A stretch of 64,000 nt of DNA from Antarcticimicrobium sp040365005 (GCF_040365005.1 NZ_BAABWV010000021.1:4032-68031); one strand, 5' to 3'. Counted from the stretch's first letter, positions 16,152 through 25,049 are shown. Notes: generated by a model not told the origin, from the sequence alone. A program made the numbers and translations.

Positions 16152-16846
16152 TGCTGGAACTGGACAAGATCAACGCGGGCTATGGCCGGGCGCAGATCCT
16201 GCGGGATCTGTCTTTGCGCGTGGCGCCGGGTGAGATTCTGTGTCTGCTGGGGCGCAACGGGGCCGGCAAGACCACCACGATGAAGGCGATCATGGGGCTG
16301 TTGCCGTTGATGTCGGGCGCGGTGCGGCTGGATGGGCAAGAGATCAGCGCGCTGCCGGCGCATAAGGTGGCCGGGCGCGGCATCGGTTATATCCCGCAGG
16401 GGCGGCGGCTGTTCGGCGAGCTGAGCGTGGCGCAGAACCTGGAGATCGGGCTGCGCGCGGGGGGCTGCGGGCCCGAGGTGCTGGAGGATGCGCTGGACCT
16501 GTTCCCGAGGCTGCGGGAACGCATGGACCAGCGGGCGCAGACCCTGTCGGGGGGCGAGCAGCAGATGCTGGCCACCGCCCGCGCGCTCTGCCTGAAGCCG
16601 CGCGTGCTGTTGCTGGACGAGCCGACCGAAGGGCTGCAGCCCTCGATGATCGCGGCGATCCGCGAGGTGATCGGGGTGATGCGCGACCGGGGTGTCGGCA
16701 TCCTGCTGGTCGAGCAGCGGGTCGACGCGGTGTTGTCGGTGGCCGACCGGGTGGCCTTCATCGAGAATGGCCGCAACCTTGAGACGCTGGAGGCCGAGGC
16801 GCTGCGCCGGGATCACGGGCTGATGGAACGGCATCTGGGCGTCTGA
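16151..16846 (+). CDS. livF: Liv-type ABC ATPase, LivF-like
   Basis: A 231-residue ATPase with Walker A GRNGAGKTT, signature LSGGEQQ and Walker B VLLLDEPTEGL. It starts on the last base of the livG-like stop codon and is the last gene of the Liv operon. No clear terminator follows; an AT-rich palindrome lies 34 bases downstream, before the next gene. Confidence 0.92.
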   Translation: MLELDKINAGYGRAQILRDLSLRVAPGEILCLLGRNGAGKTTTMKAIMGLLPLMSGAVRLDGQEISALPAHKVAGRGIGYIPQGRRLFGELSVAQNLEIGLRAGGCGPEVLEDALDLFPRLRERMDQRAQTLSGGEQQMLATARALCLKPRVLLLDEPTEGLQPSMIAAIREVIGVMRDRGVGILLVEQRVDAVLSVADRVAFIENGRNLETLEAEALRRDHGLMERHLGV

Positions 16847-16879
16847 ACCCGGGGCGATCCGGGGTCCACGCCTGTTGGC

Positions 16880-16902
16880 TTGAATAAATTTCATTTATTG
16901 AA
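16880..16902. promoter_or_regulatory. AT-rich palindrome upstream of the DUF442-SQR gene
   Basis: AATAAAT (16883-16889), spacer TTC, ATTTATT (16893-16899): a perfect 7-bp inverted repeat that extends to TT...AA on both sides with one mismatch. It lies in a GC-rich context 120-145 bases before the sulfide-oxidoreductase-like gene. BigR/SqrR-type ArsR repressors of sulfur genes use AT-rich palindromes, so an operator is plausible; no regulator gene is adjacent. Confidence 0.4.
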
Positions 16903-17024
16903 TATGTTTCGCGCTCAGGGCCGTTGCCGGGGAGGAGTCGGCGTGGTCGTTCGAGACATCCGGGGTGCGAGCAAGGCCGGGTCCGCCCGGGGCGATGGCC
17001 ACCCCAGCGAGGAGAGAAGACACG

Positions 17025-18704
17025 ATGGAGATCAGGAAGATCACCGAGGGCCTGTCGGTCAGCCCGCAGATCGTCGCGGCGGACCTGCCGGCGCTCAAGG
17101 CGGCCGGGTTCCGCGCAATCATCTGCAACCGCCCCGATGCCGAGGCAGGCGACCAGCCCGGGCACGAGGAAATTCGCGATGCCGCTGCCGCCGAGGGGCT
17201 GGAGTTCCGCTTTCTTCCGGTGACGCCGGGGATCGTGACCGATGACACCGCGACCGCCTTTGGTGCCGCGCTGACCGAACTGCCCGGGCCGGTGCTGGCC
17301 TATTGCCGCACTGGCACGCGCTCGACCACGCTGTGGTCGCTGAGCGAGGCGCCGCATCGCCCGCTGCCCGAGATCCTCGCGCTGGCCAAGCAGGCGGGCT
17401 ATGACATGAACGGCGTGGCGCGCCGCATCGCCAATGGCGGCAAGACGCCCACCGATACCGGCGATGCCAAGTTCGACGTGGTTATCGTCGGGGCCGGGGC
17501 CGGGGGGATCGCGGTCGCCTCCAGCCTCAAGGCGCGCAAGCCGGGGCTGGATATCGCGCTGATCGACCCGGCGGATATCCATTACTACCAGCCGGGCTGG
17601 ACCATGGTGGGCAGCGGCGTGTTCACCCCCGACGAAACCGCCAAGACCATGGGCAGCTTGATCCCCAAGGGGGTGCATTGGATCAAGTCGGCGGTGGCGG
17701 CGTTCGAGCCCAAGGACAACGCCGTGGTGCTCGATGGCTGCCGGGTGGTGAAATACGACCGGCTGATCGTCTGCCCGGGGCTGAAGCTTGACTGGGGCGC
17801 GGTCGAGGGGCTGGAGGAAACGCTGGGCCGCAACGGCGTGACCTCGAACTATCGCTATGACCTGGCGCCCTATACCTGGGAGCTGGTGAAGGGCCTCAAG
17901 GAGGGGCGGGCGATCTTTACCCAGCCGCCGATGCCGATCAAATGCGCCGGCGCGCCGCAAAAGGCGATGTACCTGTCGGGCGATGCCTGGGCGCGGCGCG
18001 GGGTGCTGAAGGATATCGACATCCATTTCGCCAATGCCGGCGGCGTGCTGTTCGGGGTCAAGGATTACGTTCCCGCGTTGGAGAGCTATGTCGAGAAATA
18101 CGGCGCGCGGCTGGACTTCTTCCACAACCTGATCGCGGTGGACGGGCCGGCGAAAAAGGCGACCTTCCGGGTTGCCGCGCCCGAGACCGAGCCGACCACG
18201 GTCGAGATGGAGTTTGACATGATGCATGTCTGCCCGCCGCAGGTGGCGCCGGATTTCATCCGGGTTTCGCCGCTGGCCGATGCCGCCGGCTGGGTCGACG
18301 TGGATCAGGCCACGCTGCGGCACAAGACGTTCGACAACGTCTGGAGCCTGGGCGACGTGATGAACGCGCCCAACGCCAAGACGGCGGCGGCGGCGCGCAT
18401 CCAGGCGCCGGTGGTGGCCGAGAACGTGGCCGCCGATATCGACGGGAAATCGCCGGTGGCGCAATACGATGGCTATGGTTCCTGCCCGCTGACGGTGGAG
18501 CGCGGCAAGATCGTGCTGGCCGAGTTCGGATATGGCGGGGCGCTGAAACCGTCGTTCCCGAAATGGGTGATCGACGGCACCAAACCCTCGCGCGCGGCCT
18601 GGCTGCTCAAGGAAAAGATGCTGCCGCCGATCTATTGGAAAGCGATGCTGCGCGGCAAGGAATGGATGGCCAAGCCTGAGAAAATCACCGCCAGCGGGCA
18701 GTGA
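17025..18704 (+). CDS. DUF442 phosphatase-like domain fused to SQR-like flavoprotein
   Basis: A 559-residue two-domain protein. Residues 1 to about 110 are a DUF442 (Blh N-terminal, tyrosine-phosphatase-like) domain with the active-site loop YCRTGTRS (Cys94). From about 150 it is an FAD-dependent sulfide:quinone-oxidoreductase-like enzyme: VVIVGAGAGGIAVASSL, KCAGAPQKAMYL (Cys307), HVCPPQVAPDF (Cys403). Cys307 corresponds to human SQOR Cys201, but the partner expected in the GDC motif is Val445 (SLGDVMNAP). It may oxidise sulfide or another thiol at the membrane. Its start at 17025 follows GGAGAGAAGA. Probably controlled from the upstream palindrome. Confidence 0.85.
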   Translation: MEIRKITEGLSVSPQIVAADLPALKAAGFRAIICNRPDAEAGDQPGHEEIRDAAAAEGLEFRFLPVTPGIVTDDTATAFGAALTELPGPVLAYCRTGTRSTTLWSLSEAPHRPLPEILALAKQAGYDMNGVARRIANGGKTPTDTGDAKFDVVIVGAGAGGIAVASSLKARKPGLDIALIDPADIHYYQPGWTMVGSGVFTPDETAKTMGSLIPKGVHWIKSAVAAFEPKDNAVVLDGCRVVKYDRLIVCPGLKLDWGAVEGLEETLGRNGVTSNYRYDLAPYTWELVKGLKEGRAIFTQPPMPIKCAGAPQKAMYLSGDAWARRGVLKDIDIHFANAGGVLFGVKDYVPALESYVEKYGARLDFFHNLIAVDGPAKKATFRVAAPETEPTTVEMEFDMMHVCPPQVAPDFIRVSPLADAAGWVDVDQATLRHKTFDNVWSLGDVMNAPNAKTAAAARIQAPVVAENVAADIDGKSPVAQYDGYGSCPLTVERGKIVLAEFGYGGALKPSFPKWVIDGTKPSRAAWLLKEKMLPPIYWKAMLRGKEWMAKPEKITASGQ

Positions 18705-18728
18705 GGCCGCAGTTTGGCGTGACGTTGG

Positions 18729-18756
18729 AGGCCGCCCCGGTGGGGCGGTCTTTTTC
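18729..18756 (+). terminator. Rho-independent terminator after the SQR-like gene
   Basis: GCCGCCCC (18731-18738) pairs with GGGGCGGT (18742-18749) around a 3-base loop, with extra outer pairs, followed by TTTTTCTT. It lies 25 bases after the stop codon. Confidence 0.85.
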
Positions 18757-18790
18757 TTGGGGACATCGGTCCTGTCAATCGCGTCGGGAG

Positions 18791-18810
18791 ATCCCCGCCT
18801 GCGCGGGGAT
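18791..18810. repeat. Dispersed palindromic repeat unit (REP-like)
   Basis: ATCCCCGC (18791-18798), loop CTGC, GCGGGGAT (18803-18810), followed by GACAG. This matches the widespread intergenic palindrome of proteobacterial genomes (the GTCATCCCCGC...GCGGGGAT type). A single copy is seen in this window. Besides this repeat and the preceding terminator, bases 18705-18979 show no gene. Confidence 0.55.
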
Positions 18811-18979
18811 GACAGGGCGCGGGTGGGGATGAGGGGCGCGGGCCGGGAGGGGACGCGAAGCTGCGCCCTTTCCAAGCGGGGCTGCATTTGACACAGTCAG
18901 GGGGAATTTACGGTCGGGGTCATGTCAATATTATTAACATTGCCTATGTTCCAGGTGGGCCGGTAACAGGGAGTTTTCG

Positions 18980-20056
18980 ATGGCGGATTTTGACACCATG
19001 CTGCGTGACAGCCAGGCGCAGGTCGAGAAGTCGCAGGCCGAGATCGCGGCGATGACGGCCCGGATCGAGGCGGCGCGCAGCAGGATCGACGCGGGCGAGG
19101 AGAGCGGCATCGACATCGAGACCGCCACGCTGGACGACGTGCACGCCCATACCGAGGTGATGAATGCCAATATCGCCGAGCTGATCATGGGGCTGGACGA
19201 CGTGACCTCGGCGTTTTCGCGCGATTTCGACGAGCTGCGCAACAAGACCGGCTGGGAAAGTTTCGTCGGCTTCTTTTCCAAGGGCCGCTCCGAGGCGCTG
19301 CGGCAGGAACGGATGCGCAGCGCCAGCATCGACGACAAGTTGCAGGACCTGATCGCCAAGTCGGACGTGATCGTGCAATTGCTCGACGGGCAGTTGAAGA
19401 TGCTGGAGGAGCAGAAGGACAAGGTCGAGACCAACCTCGCCTCGACGTTGGACGACCGCGATGCGACGGTGGCGGCGCTGGAATCCGCGCGCGCCGAGAT
19501 CCTCGGGATGGACCCGAAGATCATCGAACTGGAGAACCGGATCTCGGTCGAGACCGACGCGGCGGCGCGGACCCGGCTGGAAACCGAGCTGGCCGAGCTG
19601 AACACCCGCTACAACGCGCTGGTGCAGGACGAGCAGGTGCAACTGGCCAAGAGCCAGACGCTGGAACGCTATATCGAGAAGGGCAAGACCTGGGTCGATT
19701 CGCTGCAGAACCAGGCGGCGACCCAGATGGTGCTGATCAACAAGCTGCAGACCGACACCCAGCAGCGGGTGGTGCTCTATGACGCGCTGTCGAAATCGCT
19801 GAAGACCGCGCAGCAGCAGGACATCGCCCACCGCATCAACGAGATCGGGGTCAAGACCGACCAGGAGGCGCAGACCGCGATGGCCTCGATCGGCACCGCG
19901 ACCAACCAGAAGATGGCCGACATGCTGGAGCGCCACGAGGAACACATGGTCTTTGCCCGCGACGTGCTGGAGAAGAAGGCCAAGGCGGACGAACGCTTTG
20001 CCCGCCGCTTTGCCGCCATCGTCGAGAAACACGACAAGAACCTTTATGGCGGGTGA
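18980..20056 (+). CDS. coiled-coil protein of unknown function
   Basis: A 358-residue soluble protein dominated by predicted helical, charged sequence with long heptad-like stretches (about 1-35, 110-235 and 280-350). There is no signal peptide or membrane span. A short aromatic segment, WESFVGFFSKGRSE, breaks the helices near residue 92. Overall build recalls TelA-like coiled-coil proteins, but I do not recognise the family. It starts after AGGGAG and is followed 39 bases later by another uncharacterised gene on the same strand, so the two probably act together. Confidence 0.75.
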   Translation: MADFDTMLRDSQAQVEKSQAEIAAMTARIEAARSRIDAGEESGIDIETATLDDVHAHTEVMNANIAELIMGLDDVTSAFSRDFDELRNKTGWESFVGFFSKGRSEALRQERMRSASIDDKLQDLIAKSDVIVQLLDGQLKMLEEQKDKVETNLASTLDDRDATVAALESARAEILGMDPKIIELENRISVETDAAARTRLETELAELNTRYNALVQDEQVQLAKSQTLERYIEKGKTWVDSLQNQAATQMVLINKLQTDTQQRVVLYDALSKSLKTAQQQDIAHRINEIGVKTDQEAQTAMASIGTATNQKMADMLERHEEHMVFARDVLEKKAKADERFARRFAAIVEKHDKNLYGG

Positions 20057-20095
20057 GGCCATGGGGCGGGTGTTGGCGCAGCGCGGGGGGCGATC

Positions 20096-21220
20096 ATGAG
20101 CACCCCCGCCGAGGATTTCGCGGGCCTGTACGACACCTTTGCCAGCCGCCGCTATTTCCGCAAGTTCGAGGCGATCACCGGCCACTTGGTGGAGGTGGTG
20201 GGCGTCATGCGGGCCGAGGGTGCGCTGAGCCGCGACGAGGTCAAGGTGGTGAGCCGCTATCTGCTGGCGCTGACCCATAGCTTTCGTGCGCTCAGCATGA
20301 AGTACCTGATGGTGGGGCGCGACACCGGCCGGTTTTCCGGCTCGATGCAGATGGACAAGCGCGACAGCGGCTTTCCGGTTTCGCCGGAACTTCTGATCAT
20401 GGCGAACGACGCCCAGCAGGCCGGCGCGCATCTGGGCAACATGCCCAGTGTCGAGCAGTACAAGGATGACATGATCCGCATGATCATCGGCGACCGGGCG
20501 ATCCCGACCCGGCTGCAGTTCGCGCTGTCGCAGCGGCTCTATTACGACGAATTGGCGCGCGGCGACCTGTTCTGGGTGCGCAACGATCCCGAGTGCCTGT
20601 GGATGGGCAACCTGGGCGAGGACCGGCGCCGGTTCCTGCTGCATTGGGCGGTGTTCGATACCCAGACCAACCTGCCGGCCCTTTACCTGATGGAGGTGGA
20701 GGACACCGGACGCACCGCCCTGCCCAAGGACGAGGCGCGCTGGCCGCAGGCGCAGGCGCACCTGATGGCGCAATCGCTGGACGCGCTGAAGCTGGTGACC
20801 ATCGCCAAGGGTTTCGACGAGGATTTCGACGATCTGCACCCCAAGCGGCTGCGGCGCATCCACGTCGGCCCGATGTATTCCCATGCCTTCACCGAACAGA
20901 CCGGCCCGCTGCGCGAGGTGCTGGAAGAGGCCAACGCGCCCGAGGGGCAGGACTGGGCGCTGGCCTGGACCGAGGAGGAGCTGGAAAGCGAACGCGCGGT
21001 CACCGAACGCTCGGGCTGGTTCAGCCGGGTGGAGCGGGAGGTCTTCGCGCTCGATCCCTTCGGCGGGCGCGGCGCCGAGACCGGGGCGACCCGCAGCGCG
21101 CGCAGCCTGATCCTGCCGCAGCGGGTGTTCCAGGTGTTGGCCGAGAAGTATCCGCCGGGGCTGGGTGATGTGCGCAAGTTCGTGGTCGGCCCGCAGGGGC
21201 AGGTGCTGAGATACGGGTGA
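20096..21220 (+). CDS. conserved protein of unknown function
   Basis: A 374-residue soluble protein without signal peptide or transmembrane spans. It is rich in Arg, Glu and aromatic residues; notable parts are YDTFASRRYFRKFEAITGHL near the N-terminus and LHWAVFDTQTNLPALYLMEV in the middle. No catalytic motif is recognised. The start follows GGGGGGCGATC. It is the second gene of a pair with the coiled-coil protein and converges with the crotonase gene downstream. Confidence 0.75.
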   Translation: MSTPAEDFAGLYDTFASRRYFRKFEAITGHLVEVVGVMRAEGALSRDEVKVVSRYLLALTHSFRALSMKYLMVGRDTGRFSGSMQMDKRDSGFPVSPELLIMANDAQQAGAHLGNMPSVEQYKDDMIRMIIGDRAIPTRLQFALSQRLYYDELARGDLFWVRNDPECLWMGNLGEDRRRFLLHWAVFDTQTNLPALYLMEVEDTGRTALPKDEARWPQAQAHLMAQSLDALKLVTIAKGFDEDFDDLHPKRLRRIHVGPMYSHAFTEQTGPLREVLEEANAPEGQDWALAWTEEELESERAVTERSGWFSRVEREVFALDPFGGRGAETGATRSARSLILPQRVFQVLAEKYPPGLGDVRKFVVGPQGQVLRYG

Positions 21221-21291
21221 TCCTGCGCAGGGGGGCGCCCCCGGCGCAGGAGGGGTCGGGCGTTCGGTTCGCGTGGGCGACCGGACCCGGT

Positions 21292-22098
21292 TTAATCGTT
21301 GGGGCGCACCCTTGCGGCGGATTTGTCGGCAAAGGCGGCCAGGCGTGCGCGCGCGTCAGGCTGGGTGTTGACGATCCCGGCCACGACGGATTCGGCATAG
21401 GCGGCATCCAGCGCCGACATGTTCTGCACGTGGCTGATCGCCGAGCAGATGGCGAAATTGGTGAGCGGCAGGTTCTGCGCCGCGCGCCGCGCCAGTTCCA
21501 TCGCCTTGTCCAGGCTGGAGCCTTCGACCATGTATTGCGCCAGCCCCAGGTCGACGGCCTCTTGCCCCTGGTAGACGCGGCCCATCAGGATCATGTCGAT
21601 CATCCGCGCCTTGCCGATCAGGTCGGAGACCCGGATGGTGGCGCCGCCGCCGGTAAAGAGGCCGCGCTGCCCTTCGGGCAGGGCGAAATAGGTGGTCTGG
21701 TCCATCACCCGGACATGGGCCGAACTGGCCAGTTCCAGCCCGCCGCCGACCACCGCGCCCTGCAGCGCCGCGATCACCGGGACGCCGCCATATTCCATCT
21801 TGTTGAACGCCTCGTGCCAGCGCAGGCAGACATGCATGAAATCGGCCGGGCTGCGGTCGGCGTCATGGTGTTCGATCAGGTCGAGCCCGGCGCAGAAGTG
21901 ATCGCCGGCGCCGGCCAGAACCACCGCCTTGATGCCCGCGCGGGGGGCGGCGGAAAAGAACTCCACCATCTCCTCGACCGTGGCCAGGTCCAGCGCGTTG
22001 CGCTTGTCCGGGCGGTTCAGGGTAACGACCCAGACGCCATCCTCCTGCGGGTCGATGGCAAGGCGGGTATAGCGGGAAATGTCGATATCGACGGTCAT
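21292..22098 (-). CDS. enoyl-CoA hydratase-family protein, DmdD-like
   Basis: A 268-residue crotonase. The oxyanion-hole block HFCAGLDL and both catalytic glutamates are present: Glu122 in VGGGLELA and Glu142 in LPEGQRGLF. Methylthioacryloyl-CoA hydratase DmdD of Ruegeria pomeroyi has 267 residues and, from memory, uses Glu121 and Glu141, so size and spacing fit. It would add water to methylthioacryloyl-CoA in DMSP breakdown; a general enoyl-CoA hydratase is the alternative. It lies 32 bases after the acyl-CoA dehydrogenase gene, in the same operon, with a GAGAGGA site. Confidence 0.8.
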   Translation of the reverse strand: MTVDIDISRYTRLAIDPQEDGVWVVTLNRPDKRNALDLATVEEMVEFFSAAPRAGIKAVVLAGAGDHFCAGLDLIEHHDADRSPADFMHVCLRWHEAFNKMEYGGVPVIAALQGAVVGGGLELASSAHVRVMDQTTYFALPEGQRGLFTGGGATIRVSDLIGKARMIDMILMGRVYQGQEAVDLGLAQYMVEGSSLDKAMELARRAAQNLPLTNFAICSAISHVQNMSALDAAYAESVVAGIVNTQPDARARLAAFADKSAARVRPND

Positions 22099-22130
22099 GG
22101 TTCGGTCCTCTCGGATGTGGAAATGCGCGG

Positions 22131-23888
22131 TCAGAGCAGGCCGGCGAGCAGGCTTTCGGCCCCCTCGGCGATGCGCAGGCGCTGGGTTTCGGTTTCGGGC
22201 AGGATGTGGTCAGCGTAGAAACGGGCGGTGGCGATCTTGGCCGTCATGAAGGCGGTGTCTTCGCCGCGTTCCAGCGCGGCCTCGGCCGCCAGCAGCGAGC
22301 GGGCCAGCTGCCAGCCGGCCACCAGGTTTCCGGCCAGCATGAGATAGGGCACGCTGCCGGCAAAGGCGGCGTTGGGATCGGTGCCGGCGGTGGCGCAGAG
22401 GTGGTCGACCGCCGCCTCGAACGCCCCGCGCGCCGCGGCCAACCGGGCGCCCACCGCCTGTGCGGCGGGGCTTGCCTTGGCCAACTCAACCTCGGTTTCC
22501 GCGATCATCGCGGCCAGCCGCCGGGCGGTGGCGCCGCCGTCGCGCAGGGTCTTGCGGCCCAGCAGGTCATTGGCCTGGATCGCGGTGGTGCCCTCGTAGA
22601 TCGGCAGGATACGGGCATCGCGGTAATGCTGGGCGGCGCCGGTTTCCTCGATGAAGCCCATGCCGCCATGCACCTGCACCCCCATGGAGGCGACCTCGAC
22701 CCCCATCTCGGTGCAGTATCCCTTGACCAGCGGCACCATGAACTCGGCCAGCGTCGCCGCCTCGGGGGCGTCGCCCTGATGCGCCAGTTCCTGCCAGCCG
22801 GCGGTGGCGGCGGCCATGGCACGGCCCGCTTCGGTCAGCGCCCGCATCCGCAGCAGCAGGCGGCGCACGTCCGGGTGATGGATGATCGTCACCGCATCGC
22901 GCGAAGAGCCGTCGACCGGGCGGCTTTGCACCCGTTCCCGGGCATAGGCCAGCGCCCGTTGCGTGGCGCGCTCGGCAATGGCGATGCCCTGAAGCCCGAC
23001 CGCATAGCGTGCAGCGTTCATCATCACGAACATGTAGTCGAGGCCGCGGTTCTCTTCGCCGACCAGGAACCCGGTGGCGCCTTCGTACTCCAGCACCGCG
23101 GTCGGGCTGGCCTTGACGCCCAGCTTGTGCTCGACCGAGACGCAGCGCACCGCGTTGCGGGGGCCAAGGGCGCCGTCCGCCTGAACCATGTATTTCGGGA
23201 CCACGAACAGGCTGATGCCCTTGACGCCCTCCGGCGCGCCGGGGGTGCGGGCGAGCACCAGGTGCACGGTGTTTTCCGCCATGTCGTGTTCGCCATAGGT
23301 GATGAAGATCTTGGTGCCGGTGAGGCGATAGCTGCCGTCATCCGCCGGTTCGGCGCGGCTGCGCACCAGCGACAGGTCGCTGCCCGCCTGCGGCTCGGTC
23401 AGGTTCATCGTCCCGGTCCAGCGGCCCGAGACCAGCGGCTCCAGATAGGTGGCTTTCTGCGCCTCCGATCCGGCGGTCAGCAGCGCCTCGATCGCGCCAT
23501 CGGTCAGCAGCGGGCAGAGCGCAAAGCTCATGTTGGCGGCGTTCAGGATCTCGGTCGCCGCCGCCCCGACAACGCGCGGCAGCCCTTGGCCGCCGTGCGC
23601 CTCGGGGTGTTGCAGGCTCTGCCACCCCATCTCGACGAACTGGGCATAGGCCCTGGCAAAGCCCTCGGGCAGGATCACCTTGCCGTTCTCGATGCGCGAG
23701 GCGGCCTGATCGCCCGGCGCGTTCAACGGCGCGATCTCCTCGGCGCAGAACCGGCCGAATTCCTCCAGCACCGCCGAGACGTCGGAAAGGTCGAGCCCGT
23801 CATGCTGCGGCAGGCCCGAGATCTCGGGCCAGCCCGAGAGATGTTCGATGTTGAAAAGCAGGTCCCGGACCGGTGCGGTGAAGCTCAT
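22131..23888 (-). CDS. acyl-CoA dehydrogenase, DmdC-like
   Basis: A 585-residue FAD-dependent acyl-CoA dehydrogenase with the long C-terminal extension typical of DmdC and related enzymes. Seen: MNLTEPQAGSDLSLVRSR (flavin/substrate loop), GTKIFITYGEHDM, VQVHGGMGFIEETGAAQHYR, and the catalytic Glu432 in LPIYEGTTAIQANDLLGRKT. DmdC oxidises 3-methylmercaptopropionyl-CoA to methylthioacryloyl-CoA; the adjacent DmdD-like gene would take the next step. A medium- or long-chain fatty acyl-CoA substrate remains possible. Divergent from the AraC-type regulator, with 116 bases between starts. Confidence 0.85.
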   Translation of the reverse strand: MSFTAPVRDLLFNIEHLSGWPEISGLPQHDGLDLSDVSAVLEEFGRFCAEEIAPLNAPGDQAASRIENGKVILPEGFARAYAQFVEMGWQSLQHPEAHGGQGLPRVVGAAATEILNAANMSFALCPLLTDGAIEALLTAGSEAQKATYLEPLVSGRWTGTMNLTEPQAGSDLSLVRSRAEPADDGSYRLTGTKIFITYGEHDMAENTVHLVLARTPGAPEGVKGISLFVVPKYMVQADGALGPRNAVRCVSVEHKLGVKASPTAVLEYEGATGFLVGEENRGLDYMFVMMNAARYAVGLQGIAIAERATQRALAYARERVQSRPVDGSSRDAVTIIHHPDVRRLLLRMRALTEAGRAMAAATAGWQELAHQGDAPEAATLAEFMVPLVKGYCTEMGVEVASMGVQVHGGMGFIEETGAAQHYRDARILPIYEGTTAIQANDLLGRKTLRDGGATARRLAAMIAETEVELAKASPAAQAVGARLAAARGAFEAAVDHLCATAGTDPNAAFAGSVPYLMLAGNLVAGWQLARSLLAAEAALERGEDTAFMTAKIATARFYADHILPETETQRLRIAEGAESLLAGLL

Positions 23889-24004
23889 TGGATAGCCCCC
23901 TGAATGCGTTTCACTGCCATATATTGGGGGGAAACCGTGCCGGCTATCTCCGGAATGGACGCAAAATTTGCATAAAGTGACAAAATCGGGATACTCGCCG
24001 GATC

Positions 24005-25039
24005 ATGACCGCAACCCTGACACCCGCCCAGACCCCGCCGGTTCTGTCCACCGTGTCCTTTGCCTTTGTCGAGGACTGGCTGACGGCGCTGCGGGCCTAT
24101 TGCCCGCCACAGCAACTGGCCGGGTTCCTCGAGCAGACCGGGCTGGCCGCCGCCGAGGGCCAGCCGCGCGCGCGGGTGACGCATGACCAGATCGTGCGCC
24201 TGTACCAACTGGTCGCGGTCGGCACCGGCGACGAGATGATGGGGCTGTGGAGCCGGCCGATGCGGTCGGGGGCGCTCAAGCATCTGTGCGTTTCGGTGCG
24301 CGGGGCCTCGTCGCTGGGGGCGGCGCTGTATCGGTTCACCACCTTCTGGAATCTGCTGCTGGACGATCACCGGCTGACGCTGGAGGAGGAGGGCGAGGGG
24401 CTGCGCCTGTCGATCCTGCCGCGCGGTGCGGCGGTGCCGCAGCGGTTCGGGCAGATGCTGCTGTTGAAGCTGGCGCATGGCATCGCCTCGTGGCTGGCGG
24501 GGCGCGAACTGCCGCTGCGCGAGGTCGGCTTCGTCTTCGCCCGCCCGGGGTTCGCCGAGGATTACCCGATCCTGTTTCCGGCCCCGATCCGGTTTTCACG
24601 GCCCTGTTCGTCGATCAGCTTCGATGGGTCGATCGGGGCGCTTCCGGTGGCGCGCAGCGAGGCCGAGATGCAGGATTTCCTGGTCCGGGCGCCGCGCGAC
24701 TGGATCTTTACCAGCTACCGCGAACATGCGCTGCCGTTGCGGCTGCGCGAATTGCTGTTGCTGTCGGACCGGATGCAATTTCACCTCGACGACGCCGCCC
24801 GCGCGCTGAACCTGACGCCGCGCACCCTGATGCGGCGGCTGGAGGGCGAGGGCACCTCGTTCCAGGACATCAAGGACGGGCTGCGGCGCGACATCGCCAT
24901 TCGCGACCTGACCCAGGGCGGCAAGAGCCTTGAGGGGATATCGCAGGACATCGGGTTTGCCTCGGTGGCGAATTTTCACCGCGCCTTCAAACGCTGGACC
25001 GGCATGACCCCCGGCGCCTTTCGCCGCGACCGCCGCTGA
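24005..25039 (+). CDS. AraC-family regulator with arabinose-binding-like domain
   Basis: A 344-residue regulator. The N-terminal two thirds match the Arabinose_bd-type sensing domain common in acyl-CoA-metabolism regulators. The C-terminal AraC helix-turn-helix pair is clear: AARALNLTPRTLMRRLEGEG and SQDIGFASVANFHRAFKRW. Divergent orientation to the acyl-CoA dehydrogenase and hydratase suggests it controls them. It converges with the GntR gene, leaving 10 bases between. Confidence 0.9.
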   Translation: MTATLTPAQTPPVLSTVSFAFVEDWLTALRAYCPPQQLAGFLEQTGLAAAEGQPRARVTHDQIVRLYQLVAVGTGDEMMGLWSRPMRSGALKHLCVSVRGASSLGAALYRFTTFWNLLLDDHRLTLEEEGEGLRLSILPRGAAVPQRFGQMLLLKLAHGIASWLAGRELPLREVGFVFARPGFAEDYPILFPAPIRFSRPCSSISFDGSIGALPVARSEAEMQDFLVRAPRDWIFTSYREHALPLRLRELLLLSDRMQFHLDDAARALNLTPRTLMRRLEGEGTSFQDIKDGLRRDIAIRDLTQGGKSLEGISQDIGFASVANFHRAFKRWTGMTPGAFRRDRR

Positions 25040-25049
25040 GGCGGGCGGG

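Noticed and set aside
18789..18814. Possible CRISPR-like repeat
   Set aside because: Only one palindromic unit is present and it matches a common dispersed intergenic repeat; there are no spacers or cas genes.
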